From Stictocephala bisonia (Eukaryota; Arthropoda; Insecta; Hemiptera; Membracidae), in NCBI GenBank assembly GCA_035578905.1, contig JAQJVL010001186.1, positions 62,001-126,000 of the forward strand: DNA of 64,000 nt, read 5' to 3'. Positions 58,590-64,000 of this stretch are shown here, one piece after another. The stretch's first letter is position 1, and every line of letters begins with the position of its first letter. The position numbers were made by a program, and so were the translations under genes. The notes under the pieces are model-generated. The model did not search any database, was not told the DNA's origin, and saw only the letters and a list, made by a program, of their open reading frames with translations.

Positions 58590-61432
58590 GTAATAGATAA
58601 TGTCAAATATAATGGTAAATCAATACAAGGAGAGTTACACATAGTTCCACCAGGGTTCGATGCTCTACTAGATAGTCAATGGATACGAGAATTAAACATT
58701 GAATTAAAACAAGTCTATGACCAAATGAAAGCATCTAATTCAATTTCAAATGTACATTCTATTAAATCTCCAGATGACATCTACAAAACATTTTCACATG
58801 TGTTTGAAGAAAAAGTGTACAAGATATTAACATTTCACTTCAACTTCGTGCAGGAGCTAAGCCAGCTTTCACTCGGGAACGAAATGTTTCTCATGCTTTA
58901 CGAGAACTTGTCGATAAACAACTAGATGATCTAGAATCAAGCGGTATCATAACTCCTGTTAACTGCAGTGACTGGGGATCACTCTTAGTTGTTATTCAAA
59001 AACCTAATGGAAGTATTCGATTATGTGTCGATTACAAATGTGGAGTTAATGAAAGACTAGTTCAAGCTAATTATCCAATCAGGAGAATCGATGACGTTCT
59101 AAGTAGTCTACGAAACTCACGTTACTTTTGCAAACTCGGTCTGTTCAAAGCATATATTCACTTGCAAGTCGATGAAGAAAGTAGTATCGAATGAATAGAC
59201 TACCTACGTTTTGTTATTAAAACAGCATATTCGGAATTCAACAGAATCCTTACACAGATTTTGAATGGAGTGCCCAAAACAGAAGCATACTTTGATCACA
59301 TATTATACATGGATGTAAACTAGAAGAATACAATTCACCTTCAACTGTGTCTACAAAAACTAACAGAAAACAATCTACATGTCAACAGACAGAAATGTTC
59401 ATTCTTCTCTGAATGAATTGAATATTTTGGTCATATCATCGAGTGCAACAAAATAAAAACGTTCCCAACAAAGAATGATGCAATCCGTAACATGCCTCGA
59501 ACAACTAACTGTGACGAAGTTAGAAGATTGTTAGGACTTGTCACATATTATTCAAGGTTTATACCACAATTTTAAACCATGACCCATCCACTTTGATGCC
59601 TTCTAAGAAGGAGAACGTTGGGCATGTACTTCAAAATGTGAAGCCGCATTTTTGAATCTGAAAAAAGAACTTTGCAGTGATCGCATTCTTACACCATTCG
59701 ACCCAAGACTTCCTCTGAATCTAACTACAGATGCCAGTCCCACTGGAGTAGCTGCCATATTGAGTCACAATGTGGAAGGAAAAGAAAGGCCGATAACCTA
59801 CGCCTCAAGATTACTTACTCAGGCTGAAATGAACTATAGCCAATTAGACTGGGAAGTATTAGCCATTATTTTTGGTGTCAATCACTTCTACTGTTACCTG
59901 TTTGGTAAACATTTCTATCTTATCGCAGACAATCAAGCACTGTCAAGGATCTTACACCGGGACAAAATACTTCCACAAATTATATCTGCTCGTCTTTTGC
60001 GATATGCGTATTTTCTATCTGGTTTCAATTATTCTGTCAAATTCAAGAAAAGAGAAGACAACAAAAATGTCGACTGTTTACCTAGATCTTCAATAAAACA
60101 ACCTCAAACTTCAACCAGCCAAGCTATTGGAAATGAAGTCAATGATATTTACTACGATAAAATATTTATAATTTGTAATGAAGAAATAACTTTTTCAACA
60201 ATCAAGACTAGTACCCAAAGGATGAAGAACTTTCAAAAATTGTAAAATAACCTCAAAATCAAAGAGAAGACTCTGAATTTAATCTTGCAGATGGAGTAGT
60301 TTTTAGGGGGGACAGAATATATGTACCAAGCAGATTAAGATCAAGAATACTTGAAGAACTACATGAAACACATTTGCGAATGACGAATACGAAACAGTTG
60401 TCTCGACGGTATGTGTACTGGCCTGGCATATATAACGACATTGAAAGATTAGTAAGAAGCTGTGAACAATGTGCTTTAACAAAGTCAAATCCTCCAAAAC
60501 AAGTTCACTTCTGGGACACACCTGAAAGTAAATGAGAAAGCGTGCATATTGACTATGCGGGTCCTGTCCATAGTACATATTTCTTAATCTGCGTAGATGC
60601 CAAGTCAAAATGGACAGAAGTAAGAATGTTAACAGTAGCTCCTGATTCATTCAAAACCATCTATTTACTAGAAGATATTTTTGCTTTCCATGGTTATTCA
60701 AAACAAATGGTATCTGACAATGCAACGATCTTCAAAAGTGAAGAATTTCAAACCTATGGAATACTGCAAAAACAATGGAATATTTCAGAAATTCATTGCT
60801 CCGGGTCATCCGGAAACAAACGGTTTGGCTGAGAGAAACGTTCAAACCCTGAAATACAAAATTTTAGCCACTTCAAATGAAAAAATGCCACTTGAAGAAA
60901 AATTAATAAAAATATTATTTCGATATCGAGCTACGCCTCTTGCTTGTTAGAAATCACCAGCAGAACTGTACTTAAATATAAAGCCGAGAATTGCTTGAAT
61001 ACCATTTTTCGTAACAACCAAAAACCACTAAGAAATGATTCTAAAACAACCCGAAGTTTGACTGTAAAAGAGAGAGTTCAAGTTCGATTTTTCAAAAACA
61101 AGAATGTATGGGAGTTTGGAGAAGTCTTTAAGAACATTTGAAAACTGTATTATGTAATCATTTTAGACAATGGAAGAGTAATAAAACGACATATAAATCA
61201 ACTATACTCAACACTAGTAAGTAAGAAATCCAAGTCTGTGTCATTTGGACCAAATCATTATTTTGATTTTCCACGACTACCTCAATCCCAAAACGAAAAT
61301 ATTCCAGAAATACAACCTCCAGCATTACCACCTTCAAACGGGCAACCTCCAGAATTACTATCTCCAGCAATACCATCTCCAAACAACCGACCTTCAGAGA
61401 TAACAACTCAAGCTGACCAAGTCCTAAAATGA
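58590..61432 (+). pseudogene. gypsy-type pol polyprotein remnant
   Basis: Protease tail IVPPGFDALLDSQWIRELNI (58640-58700). RT begins GIITPVNCSDWGSLLVVIQK and NGSIRLCVDYK (58940-59040). The expected YxDD box reads YMDV at about 59305-59316 and is followed by a stop, so polymerase activity is lost. RNase H (LTTDASPTGVAAILSHNVEG, ERPITYASRLLTQAEMNYSQ, 59719-59850) is the best-kept piece, an open frame of 197 residues. Integrase has its His/Cys finger (HETHLRMTNTKQLSRRYV, CEQCAL, 60363-60478) and parts of the catalytic core (VHIDYAGPVHSTYFLICVDA; MVSDNATIFKSEEF; GHPETNGLAERNVQTLKYKI), split by frameshifts near 60790. A Pro-rich tail ends it (61300-61400). Confidence 0.8.
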
Positions 61433-61566
61433 TCTGAAAGAATAAGAAAACAACCCGACCGATTTAAAGATTATGTAATGTAAATATTTATCACACCCCT
61501 CATACCTTCCAATATTGATTTAACTTTAGTTTCAATGGACTTAGAATTAAGTGGGGAAGAATGTTA
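58590..61566 (+). mobile_element. Ty3/gypsy LTR retrotransposon, decayed, pol part only
   Basis: Order seen: end of protease, reverse transcriptase, RNase H, integrase, then a polypurine-like AAGTGGGGAAGAA (61550-61562) before TGTTATATAC, a likely 3' LTR start. No gag and no 5' LTR were found in the window, so the left side is truncated. Many stops and shifts. Confidence 0.8.
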
Positions 61567-61569
61567 TAT

Positions 61570-62455
61570 ACATTACAAAAATGTATTATGTATTTTAATA
61601 TTATCCAGTACTCAATTATTTTATTAAATCAGCTGTAAATATTATTTTTCAAATATCACTTGGTTTTTAATATTCAAGTTCTGAATTGTTACATTATCAA
61701 GTTTAAACACTATCAAGGTTTAACTTACATATTTTCAAAGGTGCTTGGAATGGAAAAAATATGTTTGCCAAGGCCTCACAACTGGTTGCAATTAGAGAAT
61801 AATTATTGAGGATGGTTGAAAGCTATAGGGACTTTAACCCTTCATCACACCTTTATAAAAGATCTAAGAATTGCTTGACCAGGAGGGGAATTGCAACGCT
61901 GGCCCTTCACTTAGTTGAGACAGATAGGTGTAGTAAAATAATATAACTTGCTTAAATACTGCTGTTTGGTCATGGACGTGAATTTGGACATTCTCGTCGC
62001 TAAAATCAAACTAGTTTGACAGGGATGTGAATTTGATGTGGCTGCTGGTACCCCTAATGGATACACGTTTCATTCCTCTAAAATCTCCCATATCTGAGAT
62101 GTTTCTCCCATGACATTCTTGGCACTCTTTACATTCAGATCCAGAGAAAGTTGTATACATTTTAGTTTATGTACCCCTAGTTTAGTTTTTGTACCCCTAC
62201 TAAGAGTCGTCAAATTCACTGTTAATATTGCGAGTGACAGACAACCAAGCCTAAACATTACACGAAATAAAATTCTCTAGGAATTCAATATTTATTTCTA
62301 TAAGTGAACAAAATATTTAAAGACAATTTGAAATGACCATAACAAGCTATCTAAATACATTAATTTTCTGTATAGAATTGAGGTCATATGAAAATATTTA
62401 GAAATATACATGATAAAAATACTGATATTTTGTTATTATAGGAAAATATTTAGGA
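61570..62455. other. Probable 3' LTR start and unassigned sequence
   Basis: The LTR, if real, starts near 61564 but its right end could not be fixed without the 5' copy. The minus-strand frame at 62070-62258 has no recognised motif. Confidence 0.3.
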
Positions 62456-62468
62456 TTAAAGAGAGAAA

Positions 62469-63232
62469 CAGAGTGGGATATACACTGGACTGTACAGTAT
62501 TGGCATGGACTAAACTAAACAGAGTGGGATATACTCTGGACTGTACAGTATTGGCATGGACTAAACTAAACAGAGTGGGATATACACTGGACTGTACGGT
62601 ATTGGCATGAACTAAACTAAACAGAGTGGGATATACACTGGACTGTACAGTATTGGCATGGACTAAACTAAACAGAGTGGGATATACACTGGACTGTACG
62701 GTATTGGCATGAACTAAACTAAACAGAGTGGGATATACACTGGACTGTACAGTATTGGCATGGACTAAACTAAACAGAGTGGGATATACACTGGACTGTA
62801 CGGTATTGGCATGAACTAAACTAAACAGAGTGGGATATACACTGGACTGTACGGTATTGGCATGAACTAAACTAAACAGAGTGGGATATACACTGGACTG
62901 TACAGTATTGGCATGGGCTAAACTAAACAGAGTGGGATATACACTGGACTGTACAGTATTGGCATGAACTAAACTCAACAGAGTGGGATATACACTGGAC
63001 TGTACGGTATTGGCATGAACTAAACTAAACAGAGTGGGATATACACTGGACTGTACGGTATTGGCATGAACTAAACTAAACAGAGTGGGATATACACTGG
63101 ACTGTACAGTATTGGCATGGACTAAACTAAACAGAGTGGGATATACACTGGACTGTACGGTATTGGCATGAACTAAACTAAACAGAGTGGGATATACACT
63201 GGACTGTACGGTATTGGCATGAACTAAACTCA
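62469..63232. repeat. 51-bp minisatellite array, 15 copies
   Basis: Unit ACAGAGTGGGATATACACTG, GACTGTACAGTATTGGCATG, GACTAAACTAA. Because 51 is 17 codons, the minus strand stays open for about 265 residues (a repeating 17-mer with HANTVQSSVYPTL); this is a by-product of the array, not evidence for a gene. Two main variants occur, CAG...GGCATGGAC (A) and CGG...GGCATGAAC (B), in the order A A B A B A B B A hybrid B B A B B. Confidence 0.95.
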
Positions 63233-63239
63233 ACTCATT

Positions 63240-63372
63240 ATAAGAAAAGGTTATTTATTAATAGCTCTGTGAGTATGCCTGTGGAAACAGTTTATCGTGG
63301 AATCCGAACCACGCAGGAATGTCTGATTGTATAGCGGTGACAAACTGGGATCTCAGCTTTCCCTCAAGGTGA
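63240..63372 (-). repeat. SINE family B fragment
   Basis: Plus strand TTATTAATAGCTCTGTGAG and CGTGGAATCCGAACCACGCA are the inverse of the family B core (GTGGTTCGGATTCCACGTAA ... GGGCTATTAATAAATAG). Confidence 0.5.
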
Positions 63373-63429
63373 GAGCCAATCACTTCTCATTACTCACCTC
63401 GGGTATTTAAGACAATCAATCATATGTGT

Positions 63430-63790
63430 ATAATTTTCTAAACGTACACCAGTTATAAAGTAGGCTATCAGCCTTAACGTTTTATATTAATTAGTTTCTT
63501 TTCATTGTAGGTTAATTTTAAAATTCACATTATTAATGTCAGTATTTATATAAAATAGGGGCTTTGTTGATTTTTAGGCTAGGATGTTTTTATTCATAAA
63601 TAAATGACTAAGAAACAAGAATATGATCGCTTTTTTCAGTGGTAAAGTTACGAAAACGAGAGAAAAAACATAACAACTAATTATTTTCGTAAATATAGCG
63701 TGTGGGTACTCTATGCAGAATTTTTTCCTGGTCACGAATAAGGCGTTTTACAATCTGACTATTATTAACCGTGTTAATACTGGGAATGTA
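63430..63790. other. Nothing recognised
   Basis: AT-rich stretch between the SINE fragment and the TTAGG-like tract. Confidence 0.4.
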
Positions 63791-63794
63791 CCGG

Positions 63795-63995
63795 TTAAAG
63801 TAAGGCTATATTTTGATAGGTTTAGTAATGTTGGGCTAGGTTGGGTATGGTTAGGTTAGGTTATGTAAGAGGTTTGTTTATGTTATATTAGGCTTGTTAT
63901 ATTAAGTTAGGTTTGGTTATGTTACGTTAGGTTTAATTAGGTTCGATTTGCTTGGTTTGGTCAAGTTAGGTTTTATTAGGTTAGATTAAGAAAAA
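63795..63995 (+). repeat. Degenerate TTAGG-type repeats
   Basis: About 200 bp of imperfect GGTTAGGTTAGGTTA-type units with variants GTTTGGTTATGTTA and GGTTTAATTAGGTT, running towards the window edge. TTAGG is the ancestral insect telomere repeat. A short related CCTAA-type tract (ATAACCTAACTTATCCTAAT) lies inside the hAT at about 14885-14905. Confidence 0.6.
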
Positions 63996-64000
63996 CTAAT

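Noticed and set aside
62070..62258. 62-residue minus-strand frame with signal-like start MFRLGCLSLAIL
   Set aside because: No homology recognised, no splice partner, and it lies in repeat-rich sequence after the gypsy element.
62436..63233. 265-residue open frame with a perfect 17-residue repeat on the minus strand
   Set aside because: It coincides with the 51-bp minisatellite; 51 is a multiple of three and the unit has no stop in that frame. No promoter, splice or family support.

Overview
This is an AT-rich eukaryotic window. It holds parts of three spliced protein-coding genes embedded in a dense, layered collection of transposable elements. Phase-consistent GT-AG introns, a secreted takeout/juvenile-hormone-binding-like gene, mariner, piggyBac and hAT elements, tRNA-derived SINEs and degenerate TTAGG-type repeats all point to an insect with a large, repeat-rich genome. 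I cannot name the species. Almost all open frames in the window are chance frames or transposon relics; only about 2.5 kb of 64 kb is host coding sequence.

Layout. (1) About 1-12,340, plus strand: the 3' part of a PHF10/SAYP-type double-PHD-finger gene (PBAF chromatin-remodelling subunit), with six exons from 2584 to 12198; its 5' exons lie upstream of the window. (2) About 12,530-22,050: a repeat-rich spacer between convergent genes, with a 28-bp minisatellite, an inverted-repeat element, an internally deleted hAT nested inside a foldback element, a pogo/Tigger remnant, SINEs and a TTAA-flanked piggyBac-like element. (3) 36,894 down to 22,197, minus strand: a complete five-exon, 280-residue secreted protein gene, probably of the takeout/JHBP/group-7-allergen lipid-binding fold. 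Its introns contain a 4.2-kb hAT, a 2.3-kb Tc1/mariner-superfamily element, LINE and SINE pieces and a 400-bp GA/GGGA tract. (4) 55,855 down to 41,365, minus strand: a complete six-exon, 265-residue gene for proteasome lid subunit Rpn12/PSMD8, whose introns hold three TTAA-flanked piggyBac-like elements, a Tc1/mariner element, LINE and SINE pieces. (5) 56,000-64,000: no host gene seen. It holds a MITE, a Helitron-like stretch, a decayed Ty3/gypsy pol region, a 51-bp minisatellite and a TTAGG-like tract at the right edge.

The three genes have no evident functional link (chromatin, secreted ligand binding, protein degradation). The two minus-strand genes lie in tandem about 4.5 kb apart, and PHF10 converges on the secreted-protein gene.

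The most interesting non-genic signals are five copies of a hammerhead-ribozyme-like core (CTGANGA, short hairpin, GAAA) in the loops or arms of foldback repeats; two hAT elements that share subterminal GTCAC-type repeats and protein ends although one lacks the catalytic core; four TTAA-bounded piggyBac-like elements; and one 28-bp minisatellite family recurring at five places in both orientations. No clearly novel system was proven; the hammerhead-like foldbacks are the best candidate.
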